From assembly GCF_001610835.1 (NCBI RefSeq), contig NZ_CP011270.1, positions 6,776,001 through 6,840,000 on the forward strand: 64,000 nt of DNA, given 5' to 3'. A program made the translations under genes and the position numbers. Origin of the DNA: Planctomyces sp. SH-PL14 (GTDB lineage: Bacteria; Planctomycetota; Planctomycetia; Planctomycetales; Planctomycetaceae). How positions within the stretch are numbered: the stretch's first letter is position 1; every line of letters starts with the position of its first letter. The notes under the pieces are model-generated. The model saw only the letters and a list, made by a program, of their open reading frames with translations. It did not search any database and was not told the DNA's origin. Shown piece by piece: positions 36,218-46,654 of the stretch.

Positions 36218-37414
36218 CTATCGGCTCGGCGCGAGCTCGAGGCGATTCGAGCGGGCCGCGCGAGCAGCGGGGATCAGATCGGGTGTGGCGGCCCCTTCCT
36301 CGGCCTCGTGAACCAGTCGCGCCATTTCCCAGGCGGTCACATAGTGGTAGCGAAACAGCGGATTGTTTTTGGCCTGCGCGGCGAGCTCCTCATGGAACCG
36401 CTGCATCTCGGGACCGAGCCAGGTATCGATGTTGCCGTCCTTGCAGCCGTGAGTGTGCAGCTTCACGAACTTCCATTCAGGCCGTCCGCTGACGTGGACG
36501 TCCGCCTGGAGCCAGAGCTGCATCCGTCGCCAGGAGGCGGGACGACCGGCGTGGACGTCGGCGTTCTCGATCCGCGGAATTACGCCGAGCTTGCGGGATT
36601 GCCAGTCGAGGCCCAGCGGCCCCTGGATCATAAGCAGGTGGTCCCGCGGCGGCGTGAATCCGACTCGGGAGCGGAGTCCCTTGTCGTGTGACTTCCGCTG
36701 GCCGGGGATGTCCTGGGCGTAGTAGATCGAGTTGATCGTCGAGGTCTGGCAGGCGCTTGGGGCGGACGGGAGGGTGAAGTCGGCGTAGCAGCCGGTCTCC
36801 AGGAGGACCGTCAGCTCCTGGTCGACTCCGCACCAGTCGCCGTCCGGGCGGGAGTTGCAGAGGGCCCAGTTGCCGTGAATGAAGCCGTAGACGATCTCGC
36901 CCGTCGCGGGGTCTTTCCGCAGGAGGCCGTGGCGGTGGTAGAGGGTCTGGCGGAAGCCATCGAGTTTTTCGCGGAGCTGATCGGCGGTGTCGTGGGCGTG
37001 GTGGAGGTGGATGTCGACGTCGCCGTAGCCGGCGTCGCAGAGTTCCTTGAGGTGATCGAGGTATTCCGGCCGGTACTCGTCCTGCGGGAAGAAGAAGGTG
37101 TGCTGCGGCGGGCGGCCGGAGGAGTCGCGGTAGCGGTCGAAGAGGCGGGGGTATTCGCTGACCCATCGGGCGACGCGCTCCTTGGCCCGTTCGTGGGAGA
37201 CTTTCTGGCACTCGGGCTCGTAGTGGTCGCCGATGGCGATGAAGACATCGATCGCTTCGCCGGGGGCGGTCCGTTCCTTGGGCTCGGAGGGGAAGACGTA
37301 CTGGGGGATCCAGTACTGCATGTTCCGCTGGCGGATGACGAGCAGCACCGCACCTGCTGTAGCCAGCCCCAGTCCCGCCATTCCCAGCAGTGCCCACCAG
37401 ACGTACGCCACCAT
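36218..37414 (-). CDS. Membrane-anchored protein, possibly carbohydrate-deacetylase-like
   Basis: 398 residues from the ATG at 37414, which has an AAAGGAGG three bases ahead (a second start, GTG, is the next codon); the ATG six codons upstream lies before that site. One N-terminal membrane helix. Conserved-looking acidic/histidine blocks: [68 protein letters not shown]. The spacing of D/H residues recalls the polysaccharide deacetylase (NodB-like) fold, but this is weak. Operon with the EEP gene. Confidence 0.65.
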   Translation of the reverse strand: MVAYVWWALLGMAGLGLATAGAVLLVIRQRNMQYWIPQYVFPSEPKERTAPGEAIDVFIAIGDHYEPECQKVSHERAKERVARWVSEYPRLFDRYRDSSGRPPQHTFFFPQDEYRPEYLDHLKELCDAGYGDVDIHLHHAHDTADQLREKLDGFRQTLYHRHGLLRKDPATGEIVYGFIHGNWALCNSRPDGDWCGVDQELTVLLETGCYADFTLPSAPSACQTSTINSIYYAQDIPGQRKSHDKGLRSRVGFTPPRDHLLMIQGPLGLDWQSRKLGVIPRIENADVHAGRPASWRRMQLWLQADVHVSGRPEWKFVKLHTHGCKDGNIDTWLGPEMQRFHEELAAQAKNNPLFRYHYVTAWEMARLVHEAEEGAATPDLIPAARAARSNRLELAPSR

Positions 37415-37627
37415 TGGCCTCCTTTGGCGCATGCGGGGAGTCCGGAGCGCACCCTGCGCGGCCGGGCACTCCGCATGACCCTCAAAGCCTACGCCACGCT
37501 AGAGAGGGCGGTCGGATCGGATGCACTGAAACGGGGATGTCCGGAACACGGAAAGATAGACGGGCGAGTCGGCTGGCGCAGTTATGCGGACGATTCCGAG
37601 ATGTTGCCCAGAAGCATCACGGAGCCG

Positions 37628-37955
37628 ACCGGGGTCCAGGGGGTACCCCTGGTGGGGAGTGCAGAGGGGCAACGCCCCTTTGCCCGCCGGAGGCCGTCTC
37701 GTCGAGAGATGTCTGAAGGAGTGAGCATCCAAGCGCGGACACGGGGGCGTATGCCCCCCTCACCAACCCGCGGGGATTGCAAAGCAAGCGGTGTGGATTG
37801 ATGGAGTCCTTAACGCTGGTACCAGAAAGGGAACGTCCGTTGTGTCCCACGGTTCCTGATGAAAGTGCCTCCGGCGGCAAGGGGGCGTGGCCCCCTTGAC
37901 CCCAGGCTGCCGTCGCAATTGGGTTTGAGCTATGGACGCTGCGCCGGCAAGGACG
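37628..37955 (-). repeat. Dispersed hairpin element, copy 6
   Basis: Full-length, minus orientation, between two minus-strand genes. End 2 reads CCGGGGTCCAGGGGGTACCCCTGG; the first hairpin reads CAAGGGGGC-GTGG-CCCCCTTG. Its end 1 (GCCGGCAAGGACG) stops four bases from the stop codon of the signal peptidase gene. Confidence 0.92.
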
Positions 37956-37958
37956 TGA

Positions 37959-39644
37959 TCAGCGGATGTAGCGGACCCGCGAGAAGTCCGGGAGCCGGAT
38001 ATACCGCGACTCCCCCAGCAGATCGATCTTCGCCTGCCGTGAGGGAAGATGAACGATGAACGGCTTGCCGATCAGCGTCGAGCGGTCGATCGCCGGATGG
38101 TCCCACGCACGGCTGTCGACCGACACCGGGCTGTTGTCTCCCAGGACGAGAAACTCACTCGGCCCCAGGACAAACTCCCGCGTCTCGCTCTCATGCTTCG
38201 GCGTGTAGTAAACGTCCCGATAGAGCCTCAGGTCGCGGATCGAGACATCCCCTCCCGAAGCCCCCAGCCGGACCGGCGATCGCGCGGAGGGCCGCGACTC
38301 CTTCGAGGCGGCGTACATCAGCGGCTCAAACAAAACCTGTCCGTCGACCGCGACCAGAACCTGACGATCCATGACCGACATTTCGATCGTCAGCGGCTTC
38401 CGCTCCTTCTCGTCCTTCGGCTTCGGAAGAGTGGCCTCACGGATCGGCCGCGTCTCGCGGTCGACGAGGAGCGAAACGCGGTTCTCGGCCCGCTGGAACT
38501 GACAGACGAACGTGTGCTGATCGTCCGACATCTCGACGACGAACGTCCCCTCGTCCGACGGTTCCACCTGGAACTCGACCATCAGGTCATGGACGGGAAA
38601 ATCCTTCGCGGCCGCGTCATCGCGGTTGTAGCCGTAGGTGTCGGTGATGGGAGCGACGTGCGACCGCTCGAAGAGGTCGAGGATTGCCTTGTCGGTCTCC
38701 ACGTCGTCATTGAGCGACAGCAGTTCGTCGCGAAGCTCGGCAGGCATCGCCCCTTGGGCGATCAGACGGCGGCGGTTCGCATCGAACGAAACCAGTCCGT
38801 TTGCGGCGGCCGGGAGTTCCAGCGACCGCTTGAGGAGTGGAACTTCGGTCGTATGCCGTCCCCCGTCGGTGATCCAGTTGCGGAACTGGATCCAGTCGAG
38901 GGCCCCCGCGGTCTCGTCATCCGGCTGGAACACCATCCGCCCCGGACTCGTGCTCCACCGCGAGTCCTTCCGCGCCGCGGTCCACCGCGGCCGCCAGTTC
39001 GGATCGGTCTCGTCCGGCTGGAAGGCGTGATCATCGACGGGGATCCGCACTCCCTGTTGGGCCGAGAGCGGCTTCCGCTGGAGCTGGCCCCCCGCGTAGA
39101 CGTCCCCGCCGAGGAGCCGGATGGTCTCGCCGGGGAGCCCGACCACCCGCTTCACATAGGGCTGGGCCGGATCGTCCGGATTGCGGAAGACCACGACTTC
39201 CCAGCGGTGGGGATCGCGGACGTCGAAGACGTTCTTGTGGACAAGGAGCTGGTCCCCCTCGTTCTTCGGAAACGCGGCGAGCGAGATCTCGTGACGCCCG
39301 CAGTTGGGGCAGCTGCAGAACTCCCCGCGCGAGGAGGCGAAGTCGTCGACGGTTAGGAAGTCGACCTGATCGGGGTCGGCATGAACGTTGGCGTTGAGTG
39401 TTGCCGGGGAGTCTTCGACCGGCACTCCCCGCGGAAAGGTGTAGTGGCAGGTCGGGCACTCGACCCGCTTGTGATAGCCGAGCAGGGAAGGGGCCATCGA
39501 GCCGGTCGAGATCAGGTACCCCTCGGCGGCGAAGGTCCGGAAGAGCGTGACCGAGATCCCGAGGATGATGATCGATTCGAAGACCTGGCGCACGACGCCC
39601 CGGCGGTCAAAGTCGGTCTCGTTACTCGCAACACGGTCCGGCAA
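37959..39644 (-). CDS. lepB: Signal peptidase I with large inserted domains
   Basis: 561 residues, about twice the usual length. Membrane helix at about 20-38, catalytic Ser49 in STGSMAPSLLG, catalytic Lys165 in YVKRVVGLPGE and the terminal GDNSPVSVDSR box. Between the Ser and Lys boxes is a zinc ribbon (CPTC at 63-66, CPNC at 112-115). Between the Lys box and the GDN box lies a 300-residue insert whose end (LTIEMSVMDRQVLVAVDGQVLF, VRLGASGGDVSIRDLRLYRDVYYT) resembles a concanavalin/DUF1080-like sandwich. It cleaves signal peptides of exported proteins. The start (TTG 39644) is uncertain; a GTG at 39596 is an alternative. Confidence 0.85.
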   Translation of the reverse strand: MPDRVASNETDFDRRGVVRQVFESIIILGISVTLFRTFAAEGYLISTGSMAPSLLGYHKRVECPTCHYTFPRGVPVEDSPATLNANVHADPDQVDFLTVDDFASSRGEFCSCPNCGRHEISLAAFPKNEGDQLLVHKNVFDVRDPHRWEVVVFRNPDDPAQPYVKRVVGLPGETIRLLGGDVYAGGQLQRKPLSAQQGVRIPVDDHAFQPDETDPNWRPRWTAARKDSRWSTSPGRMVFQPDDETAGALDWIQFRNWITDGGRHTTEVPLLKRSLELPAAANGLVSFDANRRRLIAQGAMPAELRDELLSLNDDVETDKAILDLFERSHVAPITDTYGYNRDDAAAKDFPVHDLMVEFQVEPSDEGTFVVEMSDDQHTFVCQFQRAENRVSLLVDRETRPIREATLPKPKDEKERKPLTIEMSVMDRQVLVAVDGQVLFEPLMYAASKESRPSARSPVRLGASGGDVSIRDLRLYRDVYYTPKHESETREFVLGPSEFLVLGDNSPVSVDSRAWDHPAIDRSTLIGKPFIVHLPSRQAKIDLLGESRYIRLPDFSRVRYIR

Positions 39645-39949
39645 TCAGGCACCCCATGTGTCGTGGCGGTGACGCCGGCGACGTGGGTGCGATTGTACGG
39701 ATTGCTCCGGACGTGAGGAAACTGCGAATCGTGCCGGTTTGTCTGGTGGGGCCGGTTGTAGGGGGGAGGGGCGCGCCAGCGCGCGGCTTCGCTCTTAACT
39801 TCTGATGCCGCAACGGAATGGGAGATCGTCTCCCGCGCAGAGGTCGCTGCTGATTAGTGAAGGTTAGTGTTCCAAACCCTTCCAGTGAGAGGACTTGGGA
39901 ACACGAATCATCGCTACTGAGCCGCAGAGTGTGTGTTTTGCGAGGGAGG
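39645..39949. other. Gene-free stretch between lepB and repeat copy 7
   Basis: About 300 bases upstream of lepB with no credible ORF. It holds GGGGGAGGGGCGCGCCAGCGCGC near 39761-39783 (a CGCGCCAGCGCG palindrome), and a somewhat AT-richer stretch at 39845-39945. The lepB promoter should lie here; none recognised. Confidence 0.4.
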
Positions 39950-40279
39950 CGTCCTTGCCGGCACGGCGCTGCTACCTCAAATCCAACGTGCCACGGCAGC
40001 CTGGGGTCAAGGGGGCCACGCCCCCTTGCCGCCGGAGGCGCTTCCCTGAGGAACCGTGGTAAACAACGGACGTTCCCTTTGTGGTACCGACGCTGAGGAC
40101 TCCCTCAAACCGCACCGCTCGCTTTGCAAGCCCCGCGGGTTGGTGAGGGGGGCATACGACACGTTGTCCGCGTTTGGATACGTGCTCCTTCAGACATCTC
40201 TCGACGGCCAGGCCTCCGGCGGGCAAAGGGGCGTTGCCCCTCTGCACTCCCCACCAGGGGTTCCCCTTGGACCCCGGTT
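39950..40279 (+). repeat. Dispersed hairpin element, copy 7
   Basis: Full-length copy between the minus-strand lepB start and prfB end. It starts CGTCCTTGCCGGCACGGCG (identical over these bases to copy 4), includes CAAGGGGGCCACGCCCCCTTG, and ends CACCAGGGGTTCCCCTTGGACCCC. Confidence 0.92.
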
Positions 40280-40326
40280 CTTGGCTCAGTAAACCGGAGG
40301 GCAGCTGAAGCCGTGTGTCGCCGGCC

Positions 40327-41437
40327 TCAGCCCGTGATCGTCCAGCGCAGATACGCCTCAATGAACGGATCCAGCTTGCCGTCCAGCACTTCCGTCGGAT
40401 TGGTCGTCTTCAAATCTGTCCGTGTGTCCTTCACGAACTGCTCCGGCTGAAGGACGTAGTTGCGGATCGTCTGCCCGCCGAATCCGATCTTCGATTTCTC
40501 TCCCCGCCGCGCCGCCTGCTCGGCATCCCGCTTCTCCTGCTCCCTCTGGAACAGCTTCGCGGTGAGCATCTTCTTGGCCTGGGCCCTGTTCTGGTGCTGG
40601 CTCCGCTCGTTCTGGCAGAGGACGGAGACCCCGGTCGGTTCGTGGGTCAGGCGGATGGCCGATTCCGTCTTGTTCACGTGCTGTCCACCGGCCCCCTGAG
40701 CACGAAGTTTGTCCTCCCGGACATCCTTCTCCCAGTCGATGTCGATGTTGATGTCCTCGCCGATGTCCGGCATGACATCCACGGCGGCGAACGACGTCTG
40801 CCGCTTGTCACCGGAGCCGAAGGGGCTCATCCGGACCAGGCGGTGCTGCCCCATCTCGCCCTTGAGATATCCGTAGGCGTAGTCCCCCTTAATGAGGATC
40901 GTGCCGCTCCGAATTCCCGCCTCTTCCGCGTCGGAGCGGTAGAGCAGTTCGACCGAGAACCCGCGGTCTTCGGCCCAGCGGGAGTACATCCGCATGAGCA
41001 TTTCGGCGAAGTCGGCGGAGTCGGTCCCCCCTTCGCCTGCCTGCAGGGTGATGTAGACGTCGGAGGCGTCTTCAGGGTTGGCCATGCTCGCCTGGAGTTC
41101 GACTCCGGCGATCTGTTCGCGGAGCTGCGCGAGCTGCGTCTTGACCTCCTGGATGTTTTCCGGGGTCGGATCCGCGTCGGCGAACTCGATGAGGACCTGG
41201 AGGTCGTCACCGCCGCCGATCATGTCTTTCAGGAGCTTGAGCGTCCCGTTGAGTCGCCGCAGTTCGCCGATGAGTCCCTGGGCCTTCTCCTGGTTATCCC
41301 AGAAGTTCGGCGCGCTCATCAGGTCGTTGATCTCGTTGGCTCGCTGGACTTTGACGTCGTAGTCAAAGAGACCCCCGGAGTTGGGTGATCCGTTGGAAGA
41401 GGGTTTCGCACTCCTGGCGTGTTTCGCTGTCGAGCAT
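40327..41437 (-). CDS. prfB: Peptide chain release factor 2, expressed by programmed +1 frameshift
   Basis: The main frame has GGQ ([17 protein letters not shown]), the RF2 SPF tripeptide ([11 protein letters not shown]) and the RF-2 C terminus. A 23-codon first frame starts at the ATG whose first base is 41437 ([11 protein letters not shown]...LRGSL) and ends at an in-frame TGA (41365-41363). The join is the classic signal: GGGGG (41372-41376 complement), three bases, then CTT TGA C (41368-41362). Reading through by +1 gives [20 protein letters not shown], which continues into the main frame. Low RF2 lets ribosomes shift and make more RF2. It recognises UGA and UAA stops. Confidence 0.96.
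41362..41376 (-). promoter_or_regulatory. prfB +1 frameshift site
   Basis: On the coding strand: GGGGG, TCT, CTT, TGA, C. The Shine-Dalgarno-like G run, the slippery CTT and the UGA-C stop have the same spacing as in E. coli prfB. The site autoregulates RF2. Confidence 0.93.
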
Positions 41438-41560
41438 GGCAGGTGGGGAGGGGGGGGACGAGAGTCGCGGATTCAAAGTGGTTCGGGTGAAAAGACCCGG
41501 ACCGGGAATCGTAGGAGTTGAGGGGGAATCGCTCTACCCCGGGGTGATGCCATTGGTCTG

Positions 41561-41890
41561 ACCGGGGTCCAGGGGAATCCCCTGGTGGGGGATGCAAGGG
41601 GGCAACGCCCTCTTGCCCGCCGGAGGCCTGGCCGTCGAGGACTGTCTGAAGCGCGCCGTGTCCAAACGCGGACAGCGTTCCGGATGCCCCCTCACCAACC
41701 CGCGTGGATTGCATCGCAATCGGTGTCTTTTGAAGGAGTCCTCAACGCTGGTACCACAAAGGGGACGTCCGTTGTGTACCACGGTTCCTCATGGAAGTGC
41801 CTCCGGCGGCAAGGGGGCGAGGCCCCCTTGACCCCAGCTGCCGTGGCACGTTGGGTTTGAGCTATGGGCGTCCGTCCGGCGAAGACACGT
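41561..41890 (-). repeat. Dispersed hairpin element, copy 8
   Basis: Full-length, minus orientation, between the divergent prfB and TPR/CRTAC genes. It reads ACCGGGGTCCAGGGGAATCC at end 2, CGTGTCCAAACGCGGACAGCG at the second hairpin, and CAAGGGGGCGAGGCCCCCTTG at the first hairpin. Confidence 0.92.
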
Positions 41891-42003
41891 TCCGAGACGG
41901 CAGAACGCCTTGATGTCAGCCGCTGCCGGACGAGAGTTGATACAGTCACACTGTGCTCGCTCCACAGCATTAAAACCTCGCCACCGCTGGCCCCTCCCAC
42001 TTC

Positions 42004-44928
42004 ATGTCGTCTAAGACCCTCTTCCGCGTGCTGATCGTCTGCGGGCTGGGACTGGCGGGACTGATGTGGTGGCGATCCGAATCCGCCGCGACTTTCCAGC
42101 GCGACCTCAGCCGCGCCATCGCCAACGCGGACTGGACCGCCGCCGAGACCGCCGCCGACGGCATCCTGAAACGTGAGCCCACCAACTCAGCCGCCCTGAT
42201 GGCCAAAGGCCGCGGTTCCCACGCCCGGGGCGAGTTCGCCGAAGCGGTCGCCTGGTGGGACCGCATCGACACCACGCGCCCGGAAGCCCGGGAAGCCCAC
42301 GTCGCGGCTGCAGAAACTGCCTTCGTCTCGCTGAAGCGGCTGAGCGAAGCGGAACGGCGGTTTCGCGCCGCCCTGGAACTCGATCCCGACTCGCTGCCGA
42401 TGCTCGGTCAACTGGCCACGCTGCTGGCGATCACGGGGCGGCCGGTCGAGGCGAACGGACTCCGGCTGAAGCTGCTCCAGCGAAGCGCGATCGAATCGCT
42501 CGACCTCATGGTCATGGGACTGCTGGGGACCGATGTTCCGGAGAACGTCGTCGTGGACGACTTCGCCCGGCAGGCTCCAGACGATCCGCTCGTCGCAATC
42601 GCCCGGGCCTCGATCGCCCTCCGCCGGTTCCAGACGAGCGAGGCCGAGAACCTCCTGACACCGCTCCGTTCGGCCCCCGACCGCCACTGGCTCGTCGACG
42701 CCCTCTGGGGAGAACTCCTCTGGCAGGCAGAGCGGTCGGGCGACATCCCCGAGTGGTTCCGCGGGCTGAGTCCGGCCACGCTCGAGTCCGCGTCCGTCTG
42801 GCGCCTTCGCGGCGAAGCGGCCCGGCAAGCGGGGGAGAAAGAGGTGGCCGCCCGCTGTTACTGGGAGGCCCTCCAGCGGAACCCGGTCGACCAGCCGGCG
42901 TGCTATCAGCTCGGGCTCGTGTTGAAACAACTGGGGGCGGACGAGGCCGACCCGTTCCTGGAGCGGGCCACCACACTGCAGGAGTATCTCCTCGCCGTCA
43001 AAGGCTTGAGCAACACGGGGGACTTTTCGCGGGCCGAGCGGATTGGCGAGCTCGCGACGGCAGCCCGGCTCGACTGGGACGCCTGGGGCTGGCTGAGGCT
43101 CGCCGCCCGTGTTCCCGGCGCGAGCCGACCGGCGGACGTCTCTCCGAACGTTCGCCCGACTTCGATCTCCCGCGTCGCCCCGGAGGAGAACCTCGCCGAA
43201 CGATTCGATCTGTCGAAGTATCCGCTTCCGGAGGGGGCGGATCTCTCTCAGTCTCCGAAGCCCGCCACAACGACCGATACGGCGGCCGTGATCCGCTTCC
43301 GCGACGACACGGACCGCGTCGGCCTCCGGATGACCTACGAGAATGGCCACGATCCCGCCTTCGGGGGGGCGGACGCCCGGCGGGCCTTCGAGTTCTCCGG
43401 CGGCGGCGTCGCGGTCCTCGACTATGACCGGGACGGCTGGCCCGATCTTCACTTTCCCCAGGGAACCCGCTGGCCGGTCGCCGCCGGACAGCGCGAGTTC
43501 CTCGATCATCTCTATCGCAACCGCGGCGACGGCCGCTTCGTGGAAGTTGCCTCAACGGCGGAGCTGAACGAGGACCGTTACAGCCAGGGGCCCGCGGTCG
43601 GAGACATCAACAACGACGGCTTCCCGGACCTCTTTGTTACGAACGTTGGCCGGAATCGTCTCTTCCTGAACCTCGGCGACGGCACGTTCGAAGACGTGAC
43701 GGAGACCGCCGGGCTGCGGGAGTCCGCCTGGTCGACCAGCGCCGCTGTCGCCGATCTCGACGGCGACGGTCTCCCGGACCTGTACGTCGTGAACTATCTC
43801 GGAGGGGCCGACGTCACCGAGCGGCTCTGCCGCGGTCCGGACGGCCGTCCGCGGGAGTGCGACCCGCACGACTTCCCCGCCGCGCCGGATGAGGTCTATC
43901 GCAACCTTGGCGATGGCCGCTTCGAGCCGGTCACGCAGGAATGGGGCTTCGCGAGCGACGCCGGCAAAGGTCTGGGGATCGTCGTCGGACGGCTCAACCC
44001 GTCCGACGCCTGCTCGGTCTTCGTGGCCAACGACACGGACGGAAACCTGTACTTCCGCCGCGGGGCGGGGGAGACCCGCTTCACCGAGGACGCGCTCCTC
44101 TCGGGAGTGAAGTTCGACGCCGAGGGACGCTCGCTCGCTTGCATGGGCGTCGCGGCGGGGGACGCCACAGGCGACGGCCTCCCCGACCTCATGATCACGA
44201 ACTACTACGACGAATCGAACATGCTCTTCGTCCAGCAGTCGGGAGGCGGGGGACTGTTCGATGATGCCGCGGCGCAGGCCGGTCTGCGGATTCCGAGCCT
44301 CAAGGTCCTCGGATTCGGGACGCAGTTCCTCGACGCCGACCTCGACGGCCGCCTCGATCTCGTCGTGGTCAACGGCCACGTCGCCCGCCAGCGGCGACCG
44401 GATGTCCCCTATGAGATGGCTCCGCAGGTCTTCCGGAATCGGAACGGTGCGGTCTTTGACGAGGTCTCCGCCACAGCCGGAACATGGTTCCAGCAGAAAG
44501 CCCTCGGGCGGGGCCTGGCGCGGCTCGACTGGAACCGTGACGGTCTGGACGACTTCGCCGTCGGCCACCAGGAGTCCCCGTCTCGTCTGCTGACGAACGA
44601 GACCACCGCCGGAGCGGACTCGCTGTCGGTGACCCTCTCGGCCCGCGGAGGCAGCCGGGACGCAGTCGGCGCCATCCTCCGCCTGACAACGGGGCAGGGG
44701 GAGCAGGTCCAAATTGTGACCGCCGGGGACGGCTACATGGCGAGCAACGAGCGGAAGTGGATCTTTTCGCGGAACCGCATGCCCCCAGGCGGCGAAATGA
44801 CTCTGCAGGTCGAGTGGCGTTCCGGGATGATCGAAAACTATGCAGTTCCAGCAGACCTGCGCGCATGCGCGGCAGTCGAAGGAACCGGCCGACTCTGGAC
44901 GCTGGATGGCAATCGGGGCAATTACTGA
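42004..44928 (+). CDS. TPR / FG-GAP (VCBS) / ASPIC-UnbV (CRTAC-like) protein
   Basis: 974 residues. N-terminal membrane anchor (FRVLIVCGLGLAGLMWW). TPR-like helical repeats at about 30-370 (TAAETAADGILKREPTNSAALMAKGRGSHARGEFAEAVAWWDRI). From about 450 a seven-bladed-propeller-like region with FG-GAP/VCBS calcium loops (DYDRDGWPDL, DINNDGFPDLFVTN, DLDGDGLPDLYVVN, DATGDGLPDLMITN, DLDGRLDLVVVN). A C-terminal ASPIC/UnbV domain (about 870-970; ARGGSRDAVGAILRLTTG). Such proteins are abundant in planctomycetes; probably surface or periplasmic adhesion/interaction proteins. No enzyme motif seen. Confidence 0.88.
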   Translation: MSSKTLFRVLIVCGLGLAGLMWWRSESAATFQRDLSRAIANADWTAAETAADGILKREPTNSAALMAKGRGSHARGEFAEAVAWWDRIDTTRPEAREAHVAAAETAFVSLKRLSEAERRFRAALELDPDSLPMLGQLATLLAITGRPVEANGLRLKLLQRSAIESLDLMVMGLLGTDVPENVVVDDFARQAPDDPLVAIARASIALRRFQTSEAENLLTPLRSAPDRHWLVDALWGELLWQAERSGDIPEWFRGLSPATLESASVWRLRGEAARQAGEKEVAARCYWEALQRNPVDQPACYQLGLVLKQLGADEADPFLERATTLQEYLLAVKGLSNTGDFSRAERIGELATAARLDWDAWGWLRLAARVPGASRPADVSPNVRPTSISRVAPEENLAERFDLSKYPLPEGADLSQSPKPATTTDTAAVIRFRDDTDRVGLRMTYENGHDPAFGGADARRAFEFSGGGVAVLDYDRDGWPDLHFPQGTRWPVAAGQREFLDHLYRNRGDGRFVEVASTAELNEDRYSQGPAVGDINNDGFPDLFVTNVGRNRLFLNLGDGTFEDVTETAGLRESAWSTSAAVADLDGDGLPDLYVVNYLGGADVTERLCRGPDGRPRECDPHDFPAAPDEVYRNLGDGRFEPVTQEWGFASDAGKGLGIVVGRLNPSDACSVFVANDTDGNLYFRRGAGETRFTEDALLSGVKFDAEGRSLACMGVAAGDATGDGLPDLMITNYYDESNMLFVQQSGGGGLFDDAAAQAGLRIPSLKVLGFGTQFLDADLDGRLDLVVVNGHVARQRRPDVPYEMAPQVFRNRNGAVFDEVSATAGTWFQQKALGRGLARLDWNRDGLDDFAVGHQESPSRLLTNETTAGADSLSVTLSARGGSRDAVGAILRLTTGQGEQVQIVTAGDGYMASNERKWIFSRNRMPPGGEMTLQVEWRSGMIENYAVPADLRACAAVEGTGRLWTLDGNRGNY

Positions 44929-45148
44929 ATTCCAGGGACGTTAAACGCTCCCTGCCTCACAGTTTCGAAAGTTAGCCTCGCTGGTCTGAAGTTTGCTTTC
45001 TGCTCCGTTCGAAGGCGATCTGGTCTTCTTCCGAGACGATGCGACACGCGGCCGATGCCAGCGGATGTCCTTGTCCGGGCTATACCTCGATGACTCGCTC
45101 TCCGCGCTGTGAGGGTTTGAGTCCACTCCTAAGGGAAGTTTGCGGAAT
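44929..45148. other. Leader region of the first DUF1559 gene
   Basis: About 220 bases. A small GGGACGTTAAACGCTCCCTG hairpin-like repeat (GGGA/TCCC arms) lies at 44936-44955 after the TPR gene, a plausible terminator. CTATACCT near 45081 could be part of a -10 box, without a matching -35. Confidence 0.3.
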
Positions 45149-46129
45149 ATGAGTGCGCGCCTCGTCCATTCCCGGTCGGACCGGGGTTTCACGCTGATCG
45201 AACTCCTCGTCGTCATCGCGATCATCGCCGTCCTCGTGGCGATCCTTCTGCCGGCGGTCCAGCAGGCCCGCGAAGCGGCCCGGGCTTCCCAGTGCAAGAA
45301 CAACCTCAAGCAGCTGGGCATCGCGATGCACAGCTATCACGAGACGCATTTCTGCTTCCCGCCGGGCTCGACCGCGGTCTTCTACAAGGGGACCAACTGG
45401 CGGACACACCTCCTGCCGTACATCGACCAGGGACCGCTCTACAACAAGCTCGACTTCAACCTTCCGCTGACCGGCGGCGGTTCCTATCCGACCTCCGGCG
45501 TGAACACGGTTCTCAACAACCTGTCGATCCCGGTCTACACCTGTCCCTCCAGCGACCTGAACCCCACGGTCGGCGGCAGCAACAACACGTCGAACCTGCT
45601 GATGCATATGTACGTCGGCATCATGGGGGCGACTCCCGATCCCGCGGGACGGACCGTCGGTTCGGCCAGCAACTACGGCGGTTTCTACGTCAACAACGGA
45701 ACGCTGCTGTGCAATGAGATTACGCGGATCCGCGACATGTCAGACGGCTCGTCGAACATCATGGTCATCGCCGAGCAGTCCGGCCGGGTGAACGGCGTGA
45801 CGGACGTCCGCAGCGCCTATTACGGCGGCTGGGCCGGCGTGACGTTCGCCGCTCCGGTCTCGGCCAGCGTCCCCGCCAGTTCGGACTCCTGGAGCACGGG
45901 CGTCACCGGCGTCATGTACTCGATCAACTACCGGACCTACGGCGCAGCGATCCCGGCCGAGGCCAACAGCCCCTACGACGCGAACACGCTCCTGAACTCG
46001 TTCCACACCGGCGGAATCAACGCCCTGATGGGGGACGGGGCGGTCGTCTTCCTCGGCGACTCGATGGAAATGGAAACCCTCCGCCGGCTCGCGTCGCGGG
46101 GCGACTCCAAGCCGGTCGGAGAGTTCTGA
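45149..46129 (+). CDS. DUF1559 type II/IV pseudopilin-like protein (copy 1)
   Basis: 326 residues. N-terminal prepilin motif [38 protein letters not shown], with G before the cleavage site, F+1 and E+5, then the long DUF1559 domain ([43 protein letters not shown]) and the H-x9-GDG end ([21 protein letters not shown]). The family is a planctomycete expansion, exported and processed like pseudopilins; function unknown. Start ATG 45149, with TTG 45140 also possible (AAGGGAAG five bases before). Followed by a lipoprotein gene. Confidence 0.9.
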   Translation: MSARLVHSRSDRGFTLIELLVVIAIIAVLVAILLPAVQQAREAARASQCKNNLKQLGIAMHSYHETHFCFPPGSTAVFYKGTNWRTHLLPYIDQGPLYNKLDFNLPLTGGGSYPTSGVNTVLNNLSIPVYTCPSSDLNPTVGGSNNTSNLLMHMYVGIMGATPDPAGRTVGSASNYGGFYVNNGTLLCNEITRIRDMSDGSSNIMVIAEQSGRVNGVTDVRSAYYGGWAGVTFAAPVSASVPASSDSWSTGVTGVMYSINYRTYGAAIPAEANSPYDANTLLNSFHTGGINALMGDGAVVFLGDSMEMETLRRLASRGDSKPVGEF

Positions 46130-46231
46130 TCCCGGATCGGTCGGACGCGGCCGCCGACCCCGGCCGCGTCCTTTCCTGACCGCGTGTTCGATTCACTGCA
46201 CTGAGCCGCTTCCGAACTCGGATTCCCCGCC

Positions 46232-46654
46232 ATGCCCGTCACTCGCACGTTCAAGTTGGCCACCGCTCTCCTGTGCGTCGGATCGCTCGCTGCCGGCTGC
46301 GGCGGCTCGGGGCCCCCCCCGATCGCGATCGGAACCCTCAGCGGTAAGGTCCTGCTTTCCGGGCAGGCTCCGGGCGGAGAGTGCCAGGTCAACTTCTTCG
46401 ACTCGGTGAAGGGGGCAGGGGGGCTCGCTCTGACGGGCGCCGACGGGACCTTCACTGCGTCCCTGCCGGTGACGCCGTCGGGCTACAAGGTCTCGATCAC
46501 GGCCAAGGAGCCGGAACCGACGGAGCCGGGAGTGCCGCGTCCCAAGACGGTCTCCGGTATCCCGCCGAAGTTCCGGTCGATGGACACCTCCGGCCTGACC
46601 GCCATGGTCAAGGAGGGCCCCAACGACCCGATCACCTACGACCTGACGAAGTGA
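46232..46654 (+). CDS. Small lipoprotein with carboxypeptidase-regulatory-like fold (copy 1)
   Basis: 140 residues. Lipobox LAAGC at residues 19-23 (SLAAGCGGSG), then a beta-sandwich-like domain (LSGKVLLSGQAPGGECQVNFFD, LTGADGTFTASLPVTPSGYKVSITA) found in many planctomycete lipoproteins that follow DUF1559 genes. Role unknown; 100 bases after the pseudopilin, likely one transcript. Confidence 0.75.
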   Translation: MPVTRTFKLATALLCVGSLAAGCGGSGPPPIAIGTLSGKVLLSGQAPGGECQVNFFDSVKGAGGLALTGADGTFTASLPVTPSGYKVSITAKEPEPTEPGVPRPKTVSGIPPKFRSMDTSGLTAMVKEGPNDPITYDLTK

